DNA of 64,000 nt, taken from NCBI RefSeq assembly GCF_031769195.1, contig NZ_JAVHNP010000005.1, positions 186,001-250,000 on the forward strand. Direction: 5' to 3'. Below the pieces are notes generated by a model. The model did no database searches. It was not told where the DNA came from and was given only the letters and a program-made list of their open reading frames with translations. How positions within the stretch are numbered: the first letter of the stretch is position 1; each line of letters begins with the position of its first letter. Positions 51,552-60,323 of this stretch are shown piece by piece. Position numbers and translations under genes: made by a program. Source of the DNA: Vreelandella sp031769195 (lineage in GTDB: Bacteria > Pseudomonadota > Gammaproteobacteria > Pseudomonadales > Halomonadaceae).

Positions 51552-51566
51552 AAATGTCTGACATAT
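51552..51566. promoter_or_regulatory. Operator palindrome upstream of the sugar symporter
   Basis: AAATGTCTGACATAT lies 49 bases before the symporter ATG. Its 11-bp core ATGTCTGACAT differs from that at 44537-44551 only at the central base. This ties the symporter to the GntR-controlled galactonate operon. Confidence 0.75.
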
Positions 51567-51631
51567 CGAAATCTCATCTTAGTTGACGCGAATATATCGA
51601 TGTTATTCGTCTTTAGTTGTACTGAAGGAAA

Positions 51632-51665
51632 CAAAAAAAGCCCGAGCATGGCAACATGCTCGGGC
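51632..51665 (-). terminator. Rho-independent terminator after eda
   Basis: On the minus strand GCCCGAGCATG pairs with CATGCTCGGGC across a 4-base loop and is followed by seven T residues. It lies 70 bases past the eda stop and ends the zwf-pgl-eda transcript. Confidence 0.93.
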
Positions 51666-51734
51666 AAACGTCTTGCTCACACGACCCGACATCAGTGAAG
51701 CAAGTAACGAGAGTGCTCGTTAAGGAATTACCTA

Positions 51735-52397
51735 TTAATGGTGGAAACGCTCAGCGGCTTGGCGGGCCAGTTCGCGGATGCCGTTCCAATCTTCAGCGTC
51801 GACCATGGCTTTCGGCGTTAGCCAAGAGCCACCTACGCACATCACGTTGGGCAGTGAAAGGTAGGAGTCGGCGTTATCCACGGTGATGCCACCGGTGGGG
51901 CAAAAACGCGCTTCAGGAATCGGTGCGCCAAACGCTTTGATCGCTTTGGCGCCGCCGCTGGATTCCGCGGGGAAGAACTTGAAGCGCCGGTAGCCATACT
52001 GCCAGCCGGTCATTAGCTCAGAGATGGTAGACACGCCTGGCAGCATGGGTACCGGGCTCTCTACGCCGTAGCGGTAAAGGGCATCGGTGGCACCGGGAGT
52101 CACGACGAAGTCAGCGCCGACCTGCTCAGCCTGGCGGTACTGGGCAGGCGTCAGCACGGTGCCTACGCCAATGCTGGCGCCCGGCAGCGCTTCTTTCATG
52201 CGCTTGATGGCCTCCAGGGCACAGTCGGTGCGCAGGGTAATTTCCAGCACGGTCAGACCGCCTTCAACGAGGGCGCGGCCCAGCGGCACGGCGTCTTCCA
52301 GGCGCTCAATGGTAATCACCGGAATGACTTCTGCTTTTAAGCAGATGCTGTCTAGCTCGGCGGTGCGCGTTGAGGGTAGCTGTTTATCGATCGTCAT
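51735..52397 (-). CDS. eda: KDPG aldolase (bifunctional 4-hydroxy-2-oxoglutarate aldolase)
   Basis: 220 residues. Class I aldolase: Glu in LTVLEITLRTDCALEAI (about 52), VTPGATDALYRYG near 100 and the Schiff-base Lys in RRFKFFPAESSGG (about 141), TGGITVDNADSYL near 172. Cleaves KDPG into pyruvate and glyceraldehyde 3-phosphate, completing the Entner-Doudoroff route begun by zwf, pgl and edd. Third gene of the minus-strand zwf-pgl-eda unit, 41 bases after pgl. Confidence 0.96.
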   Translation of the reverse strand: MTIDKQLPSTRTAELDSICLKAEVIPVITIERLEDAVPLGRALVEGGLTVLEITLRTDCALEAIKRMKEALPGASIGVGTVLTPAQYRQAEQVGADFVVTPGATDALYRYGVESPVPMLPGVSTISELMTGWQYGYRRFKFFPAESSGGAKAIKAFGAPIPEARFCPTGGITVDNADSYLSLPNVMCVGGSWLTPKAMVDAEDWNGIRELARQAAERFHH

Positions 52398-52438
52398 AGT
52401 GAGTCTCCAAGCAAATTGTTATTGGCGAAGGTCGGCTG

Positions 52439-53104
52439 TTAGGGCGCCCAGTAAATCGCCAGCGGGCACGATAAAAAGGCGCGGATCGGCAGTGTGCGAA
52501 CATCGTCGCCACTCATGGCGTTCGCCAATACGGCACGCTTATCATCGCCGGTAATATGTAGAATATGGCGCTTTGCCTGATGCAGGCGGTCCGCCGAGAA
52601 GGTAATACGCGGCTGCGGCTGGCTGGGGGTGCGCACGGCCACCAGCGGCTCATCGGTGGCAAGCGCCAGGCCCAGCTCTTGGCTGTCGGGGAACAGCGAA
52701 GCCGTGTGGCCATCGCCGCCCATGCCCAGAATCACCACGCTTGCGGGCCAAGCAAGCCCTGCCGTGGCTTCAGCCACGGCCGCTACACCCTCTTCCGGCG
52801 TACCGGCATCAGAGGTGAGCGGCACAAACGTAGCTGCCGCCGCGGGGCCTTGCAGCAGGTTGTCGCGCACCAGCTTGGCGTTGCTGTCGCTGCTCTGCTC
52901 ATCCACCCAGCGTTCGTCGGCCAAGGTAATCTCTACCCGCGCCCAGTCCAGCGGCTTTTGCGCCAGCGCCTTGAAAAACGGCACGGGCGTTGAACCACCG
53001 GACACTACCAACAGCGCACGCTCCTGGTGGCTAAGGTCGTCGGCCAACGCTTGGTAAACGGCTTCTGCTAGCTGCTCGGCGAGCGCTTGTCGTGTGTTAC
53101 TCAT
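52439..53104 (-). CDS. pgl: 6-phosphogluconolactonase
   Basis: 221 residues, NagB-like (DevB-type) lactonase. Motifs: LLVVSGGSTPVPFFKAL near residue 35, ITLADERWVDEQSSDSNAKL near 60 and VVILGMGGDGHTASLFPDSQE near 128, the last with the catalytic His. Hydrolyses 6-phosphogluconolactone between zwf and edd. Only one base separates its ATG from the zwf stop. Confidence 0.96.
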   Translation of the reverse strand: MSNTRQALAEQLAEAVYQALADDLSHQERALLVVSGGSTPVPFFKALAQKPLDWARVEITLADERWVDEQSSDSNAKLVRDNLLQGPAAAATFVPLTSDAGTPEEGVAAVAEATAGLAWPASVVILGMGGDGHTASLFPDSQELGLALATDEPLVAVRTPSQPQPRITFSADRLHQAKRHILHITGDDKRAVLANAMSGDDVRTLPIRAFLSCPLAIYWAP

Positions 53105-53105
53105 A

Positions 53106-54599
53106 TTAATAATCCTCGTACCAGCTGCGGCCGTCCTGGGTAATCATGGCAATGGAGGCTACCGGCCCCCAAGAGCCCGCCGGGTAGCGGCGCGGCGGGG
53201 TTTCCCGGGACTTCCAACCGCTGATCAACTGATCGCACCAGCGCCATGCGTGTTCCACTTCGTCCCGGCGCACAAACAGGTACTGCTGGCCTTTCATGAC
53301 TTCCAGCAGCAGACGCTCGTAGGCATCGGGAATACGTGATTTCGGGAAGGCGTTGTTGAAATCCAAGTGCAGCGGGCCAGGGCGCAGGCGCATGCCTTTA
53401 TCCAGACCGCTGTCTTTAGTGAGTACCTGAAGGGCAATGCCCTCTTCCGGCTGCAGGCGAATAATCAGCTTGTTGGAAGCGATTCCGCGCTGGTCCGGGT
53501 CGAAGATATAGTGGGGCTGCTGGCGGAAATGAATCACGATTTGCGACAGCTTCTCGGGCATCCGTTTACCGGTACGCAGGTAAAACGGCACGCCCGCCCA
53601 GCGCCAGTTGGCCACTTCGGTTTTCATCGCCACAAAGGTTTCGGTCTGGCTTTGGGTGTTGGCACCCTCTTCGTCCAGGTAACCCGGCACCGCTTGGCCA
53701 TCACTGGTGCCCGCAATGTACTGGCCGCGCACCACGTCGCGCCCAAGCGCTTCACCAGTGAAGGGTTTCAGCGCCTTAAGGACTTTTACCTTCTCATCGC
53801 GAATGGCATCGGCATCCAGATTCGAAGGCGGGTCCATGGCGATCAGACACAGCAGCTGTAGCAGGTGGTTTTGCACCATATCGCGCAGCTGGCCCGCATC
53901 GTCAAAGTAGCCCCAGCGCCCTTCAATACCGACTTTTTCGGCAACGGTAATCTCGACGTGGGAGATATGGTTTTGATTCCACTGGGTGCCAAACAGCGGG
54001 TTGGCAAAGCGCAGGGCGATCAGGTTTTGAACCGTCTCTTTACCCAGGTAGTGGTCAATACGGTAGATGCGCGACTCGGGGAAAACGGCACCAATGGCAT
54101 CGTTAATCTCTTCCGACGACGCCAGATCGTAGCCAATCGGTTTTTCAACAATAACGCGGGTGTCGTCATCCAGGCTGTTGCTGGCCTGCAGGTTGCGGCA
54201 GATATCGCCATAGATGCGCGCCGCAACAGAGAGATATACCACCATGGGGCGCTTGGAGCCTTCGCGCCACTGGCGAATGGCGTCGTAGCCCTCTGCGGTG
54301 GCGAAGTCGAGCTTGAGATACTCTAAGCGGTTTAGGAAACGCTCCAAGCTCTCTTTGTCCTGCTCGTCTTTTTTCAGACGCTTATTCAGCGCACCGCTGA
54401 CCAGTTGACGAAACGCGGCAGTGTCGTGCTCCTGACGCGCCAGCCCCATGATCCGCGTGCTTTCGGGCATTAAGCCTTCGCGGTCAAGATGATACAGCGC
54501 AGGAAACAGCTTGCGCATAGCAAGGTCGCCTAGCGCCCCGAAGAGCGCTAAATCGATCGCGTGATTGGGGTCGCCCAGCGGGGCATGTGACTGGCTCAT
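53106..54599 (-). CDS. zwf: Glucose-6-phosphate dehydrogenase
   Basis: 497 residues. NADP-binding LALFGALGDLAMRKLFPAL (about 18-36), substrate-binding RIDHYLGKETVQNL (about 175-190, Lys and His of the active site) and EVGIEGRWGYFDDAGQLRDM-type segment near 220. Oxidises glucose 6-phosphate to the lactone with NAD(P)+. TAGGAG precedes the ATG. Two HexR-like boxes lie upstream at 54631 and 54686. First gene of zwf-pgl-eda. Confidence 0.97.
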   Translation of the reverse strand: MSQSHAPLGDPNHAIDLALFGALGDLAMRKLFPALYHLDREGLMPESTRIMGLARQEHDTAAFRQLVSGALNKRLKKDEQDKESLERFLNRLEYLKLDFATAEGYDAIRQWREGSKRPMVVYLSVAARIYGDICRNLQASNSLDDDTRVIVEKPIGYDLASSEEINDAIGAVFPESRIYRIDHYLGKETVQNLIALRFANPLFGTQWNQNHISHVEITVAEKVGIEGRWGYFDDAGQLRDMVQNHLLQLLCLIAMDPPSNLDADAIRDEKVKVLKALKPFTGEALGRDVVRGQYIAGTSDGQAVPGYLDEEGANTQSQTETFVAMKTEVANWRWAGVPFYLRTGKRMPEKLSQIVIHFRQQPHYIFDPDQRGIASNKLIIRLQPEEGIALQVLTKDSGLDKGMRLRPGPLHLDFNNAFPKSRIPDAYERLLLEVMKGQQYLFVRRDEVEHAWRWCDQLISGWKSRETPPRRYPAGSWGPVASIAMITQDGRSWYEDY

Positions 54600-54630
54600 C
54601 TCAGCTCCTATTTATAATTAGATCATCTAA

Positions 54631-54645
54631 TGTAGTTAGATTACC
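54631..54645. promoter_or_regulatory. Second HexR-like box upstream of zwf
   Basis: TGTAGTTAGATTACC matches TGTARTTWWAYTACA at 13 of 15 positions. It lies 32 bases before the zwf ATG on the minus strand and 41 bases from the stronger box, so the pair may bind cooperatively. Confidence 0.6.
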
Positions 54646-54685
54646 TAAAATCTACCTGATGCGAGGCATTATACGCAATATTTCA

Positions 54686-54700
54686 TGTAATTTTACTACA
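54686..54700. promoter_or_regulatory. HexR operator in the zwf-malE intergenic region
   Basis: TGTAATTTTACTACA matches the HexR consensus at all 15 positions. It is 87 bases from zwf and 223 bases from malE, in the 323-base divergent region. Apart from this and the second box at 54631, that region holds only short G/A- and C/T-rich runs near 54,780-54,830. Confidence 0.88.
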
Positions 54701-54922
54701 AAATATTGTCATCTGCCGCCCTTTCCAAGCTCGGCTAGCCAACAAATTGGCCTCTCCTTCTACCTTTACTCTACGCCCCTGGGATACGCCACCCCTACTC
54801 CCCCTGAGGAGGAGGTGGCCTTGCGCCGAATTAGCGACGCTGGCAGGGATCAAAGCACGTCAGTTTAGAGCGTGCACGACTACAAATTCATAAAAACAAC
54901 GTCACAATGAGGTATGCACATC

Positions 54923-56110
54923 ATGGCAATGGTTCGTCCTTTTTTCACGCCGCTGCTCGCCGCTACGTTAGCAGCTACCGCCACACTCCCCGCATTTGCC
55001 TTTGAAGATGACCGCTTAACTATCTGGATGGGCGACAACAAAGGCCAAGAAGGCATCCGCGCGGTGGCTGAACAGTTTCTCGAAGATACCGGCATTGAAG
55101 TAGAGGTGGTGTTCCCTGACAACCTGACCGACCGCTTCCAACAGGCAGCAGGTAGCGGCCAAGGGCCAGATATTGTCATTTGGGCCCACGACCGGATGGG
55201 TGAATGGGCGCAAAGCGGTCTGCTGAAACCCGTGGCACCCAGCGACAGCTTCCGTGAAGCCTTTTACGATTTCACCTGGGACGCCGCGCTGTGGAATGGC
55301 GAGACTTACGGCTACCCCATCTCCGTTGAATCCCTCGGTCTGATCTACAACAAAGCGCTGGTAGCAACGCCCCCCGAAAGCTTTGCCGAACTTATGGAGC
55401 TGGATGCCACGCTGGCACAAGAGGGCAAAAAAGCCATTCTGTTTGATTACAGCGAGCCCTATTACGGCTGGACCCTGCTCGCGGCCAACGGCGGCTACCC
55501 GTTTAAGCAGACCGATAGCGGCTATGACGTGAGTGATATTGGCGTCAATAATGCAGGCGCACTGCAAGGCGCAGAGCTACTGGTTGAGCTGATCGAAACC
55601 GATGTACTGCCCCGTGGCACTGACTACAACCTGATGGATACTCGCTTTAACCAGGGCGAAGTGGCCACCATGATTAGTGGCCCGTGGGCATGGCCTAACC
55701 TGGAGCGCAGCGGCATTGATTACGGCGTGGCGCTGCTACCTAAGGTAGGCGATGAACACGCTAAACCGATGTTTGGTGTGATGACCGCCATGATCAACTC
55801 CGCTACTCCCAACGACTTCCTAGCCGTTGAGTTTTTAGAGAACTACCTGCTGAGCGAAGAGGGTATGCGCACCTTCAACAGCGACGGCTCACTGGGCGCG
55901 GTTGCTCATATTGATTACCAAGCAGAGCTGGCGGACAACCCGAACATTGCCGCCACGCTTGAGAACGCCGAAGTGGGCATGCCAATGCCTAACATTCCTG
56001 AAATGGGAGCCTTCTGGGCCGCCATGGAGCCTGCGCTGCAGAACATTGGTAGCGGACGCCAGTCGCCCCAAGAAGCCCTTGATGCCGCTGCACGGCGTAT
56101 GCGTCAGTAG
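54923..56110 (+). CDS. malE: Maltose/maltodextrin-binding periplasmic protein MalE
   Basis: 395 residues from the ATG at 54923 (GAGG 8 bases upstream); an ATG at 54914 is too close to it. Signal peptide to about residue 26 (ending PAFA). Similarity to E. coli MalE: LTIWMGDNKGQEGIRAVAEQ near the mature start, GPDIVIWAHDRMGEWAQSGL, YPISVESLGLIYNKAL, MISGPWAWPNLERSGIDYGV and PMPNIPEMGAFWAAMEPAL. Binds maltose or maltodextrins. First of malEFG; divergent from zwf. Confidence 0.95.
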   Translation: MAMVRPFFTPLLAATLAATATLPAFAFEDDRLTIWMGDNKGQEGIRAVAEQFLEDTGIEVEVVFPDNLTDRFQQAAGSGQGPDIVIWAHDRMGEWAQSGLLKPVAPSDSFREAFYDFTWDAALWNGETYGYPISVESLGLIYNKALVATPPESFAELMELDATLAQEGKKAILFDYSEPYYGWTLLAANGGYPFKQTDSGYDVSDIGVNNAGALQGAELLVELIETDVLPRGTDYNLMDTRFNQGEVATMISGPWAWPNLERSGIDYGVALLPKVGDEHAKPMFGVMTAMINSATPNDFLAVEFLENYLLSEEGMRTFNSDGSLGAVAHIDYQAELADNPNIAATLENAEVGMPMPNIPEMGAFWAAMEPALQNIGSGRQSPQEALDAAARRMRQ

Positions 56111-56172
56111 CCTCTCTTTTTTGCTCCCCTGCCCATCGGCATTAGCCGCTGGGCAGCTTTCAGGAAGCCATC

Positions 56173-57732
56173 ATGTATACCACCAACGCGTCTCGCGGCC
56201 TTCCCCGCCATCGCTCTCGCCACCTCACTGAACGCTACACTCGCTGGGCCATGCGGAGTGTGATTGCTGTTTTGGTGATTGCGCTACTCTGGTTAGTGTT
56301 AGCCTTTCATTTGAACGGCCAGTGGATGTTTGCCCTGCTGTTTTTAGTGCTTGGCGGCTCGCTGGGCGTGGTGTTCACCAAACGCACGCTGATGAGCCAC
56401 CGCTATATTTTTCCTGCGGTGGCAGGGCTAGGGGTGTTTGTTATTTTCCCGCTGATGTACACCTTCGGTATCAGCTTCAGCAACTACAGCTCCACCAACC
56501 TGCTGTCAGAAGAGCGGGTGCGCGGCCAGTTGATGAGCCAGACCTATCAGGCGGAAGGCAACGCCTTCGACCTAACGCTCTACCCAGAGGGAGAGCTGGT
56601 TCGCCTCTATTTAGAAAGCCCACAAGGGCAGCGGTTTGTGTCGTCACCACTTAATTTTGCCAACCAGGAAAACCGCCAAATTGGCGTACAGGCCGTGGAG
56701 GCACCGCCGTTTCAAGAAGCCTTGGGAATGCGGGCCGTGATTCAAGCACGGGATGCCCTGCAGGGGCTACGACTGGTGACCCCAGAAGGTAGCGAGCTAC
56801 GTATGGCGGGGTTACGTCAGTTTGCGCCCATGGTGAACCGCTTTGAGGCTCGAGAGGATGGCACACTGTATGACCGCCGTGATGAGCGGCTGCTAATCCC
56901 CGACCACAGCATTGGGTTTTTCGTCACGGATAACGGCGAGCAAATCACTCCCGGCTGGCCGGTCAATGTAGGCTTCAGCAACTACACCCAAATTTTCACC
57001 GACCCGGATATTCGCGGCCCGTTCATGCAGATTTTTGTGTGGACCTTCGTGTTTGCTGCGCTCACCGTGGTGTTTACCTTGGCGGTTGGCTTTGTGCTGG
57101 CGTCGCTGCTGCAGTGGGATCAGTTGAGAGGGAAAGCCGTTTACCGGACGCTGCTGATCCTGCCCTATGCGGTGCCTGCGTTTATTTCTATTTTGATTTT
57201 TAAAGGCATGTTCAACCAGCACTTTGGTGAAGTGAACATGATTCTGGATACGCTCTTTGGCGTGCGCCCCGAGTGGTTTACCGACCCGTGGCTTGCCCGC
57301 AGCATGCTGCTGATTGTGAATACGTGGCTAGGCTACCCCTACATGCTGCTGCTCTGCATGGGTTTAATTCAGGCGATTCCCCAGGATCTATACGAAGCCT
57401 CGGCGGTGGATGGCGGCGGGCCACTTACCAACCTGTTCAAAATCACCCTGCCGCTGATTATCAAGCCATTAACACCGCTGCTGATTGCCGCCTTTGCCTT
57501 CAACTTTAACAACTTTGTACTGATTGCGCTGTTAACCGGCGGCAACCCCGATATTTTGGGCGCCAGCACCCCAGCGGGCACCACTGACCTACTGGTGAGC
57601 TACACCTACCGCATTGCCTTTCAGGATGCCGGGCAGAACTTTGGCCTAGCGGCCGCGATTGCCACCCTGATTTTCCTACTGGTCGCGGGCATGTCGTTAC
57701 TTAATTTGCGCCTTTCCAAAGTGAAGGTTTAG
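56173..57732 (+). CDS. malF: Maltose ABC transporter permease MalF
   Basis: 519 residues, close to the 514 of E. coli MalF and, like it, with a large periplasmic loop (about residues 100-265) after the first helices. AGGAAG precedes the ATG. The inner-membrane EAA loop is visible as LYEASAVDGGGPLTNLFKI (about 415-433), which contacts the ATPase. Works with MalE and MalG. The stop is 10 bases before malG. Confidence 0.95.
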   Translation: MYTTNASRGLPRHRSRHLTERYTRWAMRSVIAVLVIALLWLVLAFHLNGQWMFALLFLVLGGSLGVVFTKRTLMSHRYIFPAVAGLGVFVIFPLMYTFGISFSNYSSTNLLSEERVRGQLMSQTYQAEGNAFDLTLYPEGELVRLYLESPQGQRFVSSPLNFANQENRQIGVQAVEAPPFQEALGMRAVIQARDALQGLRLVTPEGSELRMAGLRQFAPMVNRFEAREDGTLYDRRDERLLIPDHSIGFFVTDNGEQITPGWPVNVGFSNYTQIFTDPDIRGPFMQIFVWTFVFAALTVVFTLAVGFVLASLLQWDQLRGKAVYRTLLILPYAVPAFISILIFKGMFNQHFGEVNMILDTLFGVRPEWFTDPWLARSMLLIVNTWLGYPYMLLLCMGLIQAIPQDLYEASAVDGGGPLTNLFKITLPLIIKPLTPLLIAAFAFNFNNFVLIALLTGGNPDILGASTPAGTTDLLVSYTYRIAFQDAGQNFGLAAAIATLIFLLVAGMSLLNLRLSKVKV

Positions 57733-57742
57733 GAGGTTACTG

Positions 57743-58633
57743 ATGGCGATGGTTCAACCCCGCTCCGTTGGCGCGCGCCGCCTGGGGGCACACCTGGCGC
57801 TGATCTGCTTTGTATCGCTGATTGTGTTTCCGCTGCTGCTGGTCATCTCCATTTCATTCCGGGAGGGCAACTTTGCCACCGGCAGCCTCATACCAGAAAA
57901 CTTCTCGCTAGAGCACTGGTCGCTGGCGCTGGGCATTCCCTGGGAGCGCTCTGATGGCACTATTGTGCAGCCGCCCTTCCCCGTGCTGCTGTGGCTGTGG
58001 AACTCCATCAAGGTGGCGGTGGTGTCATCGGTACTGATTCTGATGCTGGCCACCACCAGCGCCTACGCGTTTGCCCGCATGCGCTTTAAAGGCAAGGAGC
58101 CACTGTTAAAAGGCATGCTGATTTTTCAGATGTTTCCGGCGGTGCTCTCGCTGGTAGCGCTGTATGCCCTGTTCGACCGGCTGGGGCAGTTTGTCGGCTG
58201 GCTGGGCATTAACACCCACGGCGCGCTGATCGTGGCATCACTTGGCGCGGTGGCGCTGCATATTTGGACGATCAAGGGCTATTTCGAATCCATTGATGGC
58301 TCCCTGGAAGAAGCGGCCATGGTAGACGGTGCCAGCACCTGGCAGGCGTTTCGCTATATTTTGCTGCCGCTCTCCATCCCGATTTTGATGGTGGTGTTCA
58401 TTCTGGCGTTTGTGATGAGCATTATGGAGTACCCCATGGCGTCAGTGCTGTTGGTGGATGAGCACAAGCTCACCCTGGCCGTGGGCGCCCAGCAGTATCT
58501 AGCGGATCATAACCAGCGCTGGGGCAATTTTGCCGCCGCCGCAGTGCTCTCTGGCCTGCCTATAACGGTGGCCTTTTTGATCTGCCAACGCTGGATTATT
58601 GGCGGTTTAACCGCAGGTGGTGTGAAAGGTTAA
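57743..58633 (+). CDS. malG: Maltose ABC transporter permease MalG
   Basis: 296 residues, the MalG length. AGGAGG lies 5 bases before its ATG. Six hydrophobic helices; EAA loop GSLEEAAMVDGASTWQAF near residue 190. Forms the transport channel with MalF. The malK ATPase that should power it does not follow; a terminator and trkH do, so the ATPase must be encoded elsewhere. Confidence 0.95.
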   Translation: MAMVQPRSVGARRLGAHLALICFVSLIVFPLLLVISISFREGNFATGSLIPENFSLEHWSLALGIPWERSDGTIVQPPFPVLLWLWNSIKVAVVSSVLILMLATTSAYAFARMRFKGKEPLLKGMLIFQMFPAVLSLVALYALFDRLGQFVGWLGINTHGALIVASLGAVALHIWTIKGYFESIDGSLEEAAMVDGASTWQAFRYILLPLSIPILMVVFILAFVMSIMEYPMASVLLVDEHKLTLAVGAQQYLADHNQRWGNFAAAAVLSGLPITVAFLICQRWIIGGLTAGGVKG

Positions 58634-58680
58634 AAGTGCTTCGCTAGCCTGTTTCCTCGCTTGAGCAGCTTGCTCATTAC

Positions 58681-58706
58681 CGGCGCTTAATAGCGCCGAT
58701 TTTTTT
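58681..58706 (+). terminator. Rho-independent terminator after malG
   Basis: CGGCGCT-TAAT-AGCGCCG forms a 7-bp GC-rich stem followed by A and seven T residues, 48 bases past the malG stop. Confidence 0.93.
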
Positions 58707-58819
58707 AATTAACCATGCAATTTTTAGGTAAATTTTACGGACATTTTCCTGCAGGCATGGTGAGATAGCGATATCAAGACTAGGGCAATTTAGAACGGAC
58801 TCACACAGAGCGGATTTAT

Positions 58820-60307
58820 ATGGCCACGTTTCCAAGCGCGCGTTATTACCGAGATACTTACCGAAACTGGGCACAAATTTTTAAAATCATGTCGGTATTG
58901 TGGCTGGTGCTGGCAATATTCATGACGCTGCCCTTGCTGGTATTGGTCATTGAAAAAGATCCGGATGCGCCTGCTTTTGCCGTCTCACTACTGATTATTT
59001 TAAGCGCGACTTTGACTACCTGGGGACTCACTCGCCATGTATCGCTTGAACTCAAACCTTGGCAGATGTTTATTCTCACGGCGGGCAGTTGGACCAGCAT
59101 CAGCTGCTTTGCCAGCCTACCGCTGATTTTGGGTGCACCCCAGCTTAGTTTTACCAACGCAGTGTTTGAGTCGGTTTCCGCCATTACAACTACCGGCTCT
59201 ACCGTATTGGTCGGTATCGAAAACCTATCTGACGGCTTGAAGCTGTGGCGTGGCCTGATGCAGTGGATGGGAGGCATCGGCATTATCGTGATGGGCATTG
59301 CCATTTTGCCATTTCTAAAAGTGGGCGGTATGCGCCTATTCCATACTGAGTCTTCTGACTGGTCTGATAAGGTTATGCCCCGCACTGGCGGCATTGCTAA
59401 AGCCACGCTTGCTATTTATGTCATCTTAACGCTTGCCGCCATGCTCAGTTACTGGCTTGGAGGCATGCTGCCATTGGATGCCATTGTCCATGGCATGACG
59501 TCGTTGGCGACCGGCGGCTTTGCCAACTCTGATGCCTCCTTTGGTGCGTATGCCGAACAACCTTGGCTGCTGTGGATGGGCAGCTTTTTTATGCTCAGCG
59601 GCGCACTGCCGTTTGTGCTCTATATTCGCTTTATTCGCTCCTCCCACAGTGCACTTTGGAAAGATCAGCAAGTACGCGGATTACTCAAACTGCTGCTGGC
59701 GGCCATTGTGATATTAAGCGCTTGGCGGGTATTTCAAGGCGACAACTGGTTTGTCTCACTCACCCATGTCACATTTAATGTGATTTCAGTGGTTACTACC
59801 ACCGGCTATGCATCAGACGACTATACGCTGTGGGGCACCCTGCCGATTGCCGCTTTTTTTTACCTCACTTTTATTGGCGGCTGTAGCGGCTCTACCAGTG
59901 GCGGCATGAAAATATTCCGCTTTCAAATTGCCATGTTGATGCTGCTCAATCAGTTGCGCTATTTGATTCATTCAAACGGCATTTTTACCACTCGCTACAA
60001 CCAGCAGCCGGTCACGAGCGATATTTCACGCAGCGTGGTGGCTTTTTCATTCTTCTTTTTTATCACTATTGCCGTGCTGGCGTTAGGGCTGGCAGCACTG
60101 GGCTTGGACTTAGTCACAGCGCTTTCTGGTGCCGCCACAGCAGTGGCTAACGTAGGCCCTGGCCTTGGCGATACCATTGGTCCGTCAGGCAACTTTGCCA
60201 CCCTGCCCGATGCGGCCAAGTGGCTTTTATGTGTAGGCATGCTAATGGGCCGCTTGGAGATTTTGACCGTGGTGGTGCTAATGACACCCATGTTCTGGCG
60301 GCGTTAA
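58820..60307 (+). CDS. Trk-type potassium uptake protein (TrkH/TrkI family)
   Basis: 495 residues with four membrane-pore-membrane units typical of TrkH. The selectivity-filter segments are visible: AITTTGSTVL near 130, TSLATGGFAN near 230, VVTTTGYASD near 330 and AVANVGPGLG near 450. Halomonas elongata has both TrkH and TrkI as K+ uptake channels, with TrkI dominant; I cannot tell which this is. It needs the cytosolic NAD-binding TrkA, not present here. Convergent with kdpE, giving a K+ uptake neighbourhood. Confidence 0.93.
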   Translation: MATFPSARYYRDTYRNWAQIFKIMSVLWLVLAIFMTLPLLVLVIEKDPDAPAFAVSLLIILSATLTTWGLTRHVSLELKPWQMFILTAGSWTSISCFASLPLILGAPQLSFTNAVFESVSAITTTGSTVLVGIENLSDGLKLWRGLMQWMGGIGIIVMGIAILPFLKVGGMRLFHTESSDWSDKVMPRTGGIAKATLAIYVILTLAAMLSYWLGGMLPLDAIVHGMTSLATGGFANSDASFGAYAEQPWLLWMGSFFMLSGALPFVLYIRFIRSSHSALWKDQQVRGLLKLLLAAIVILSAWRVFQGDNWFVSLTHVTFNVISVVTTTGYASDDYTLWGTLPIAAFFYLTFIGGCSGSTSGGMKIFRFQIAMLMLLNQLRYLIHSNGIFTTRYNQQPVTSDISRSVVAFSFFFFITIAVLALGLAALGLDLVTALSGAATAVANVGPGLGDTIGPSGNFATLPDAAKWLLCVGMLMGRLEILTVVVLMTPMFWRR

Positions 60308-60323
60308 CCCCCGCTTGGTGGCG

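Noticed and set aside
54780..54830. C/T- and G/A-rich runs as MalT boxes upstream of malE
   Set aside because: Match to the MalT box is partial and no malT is nearby; not reported as a site.
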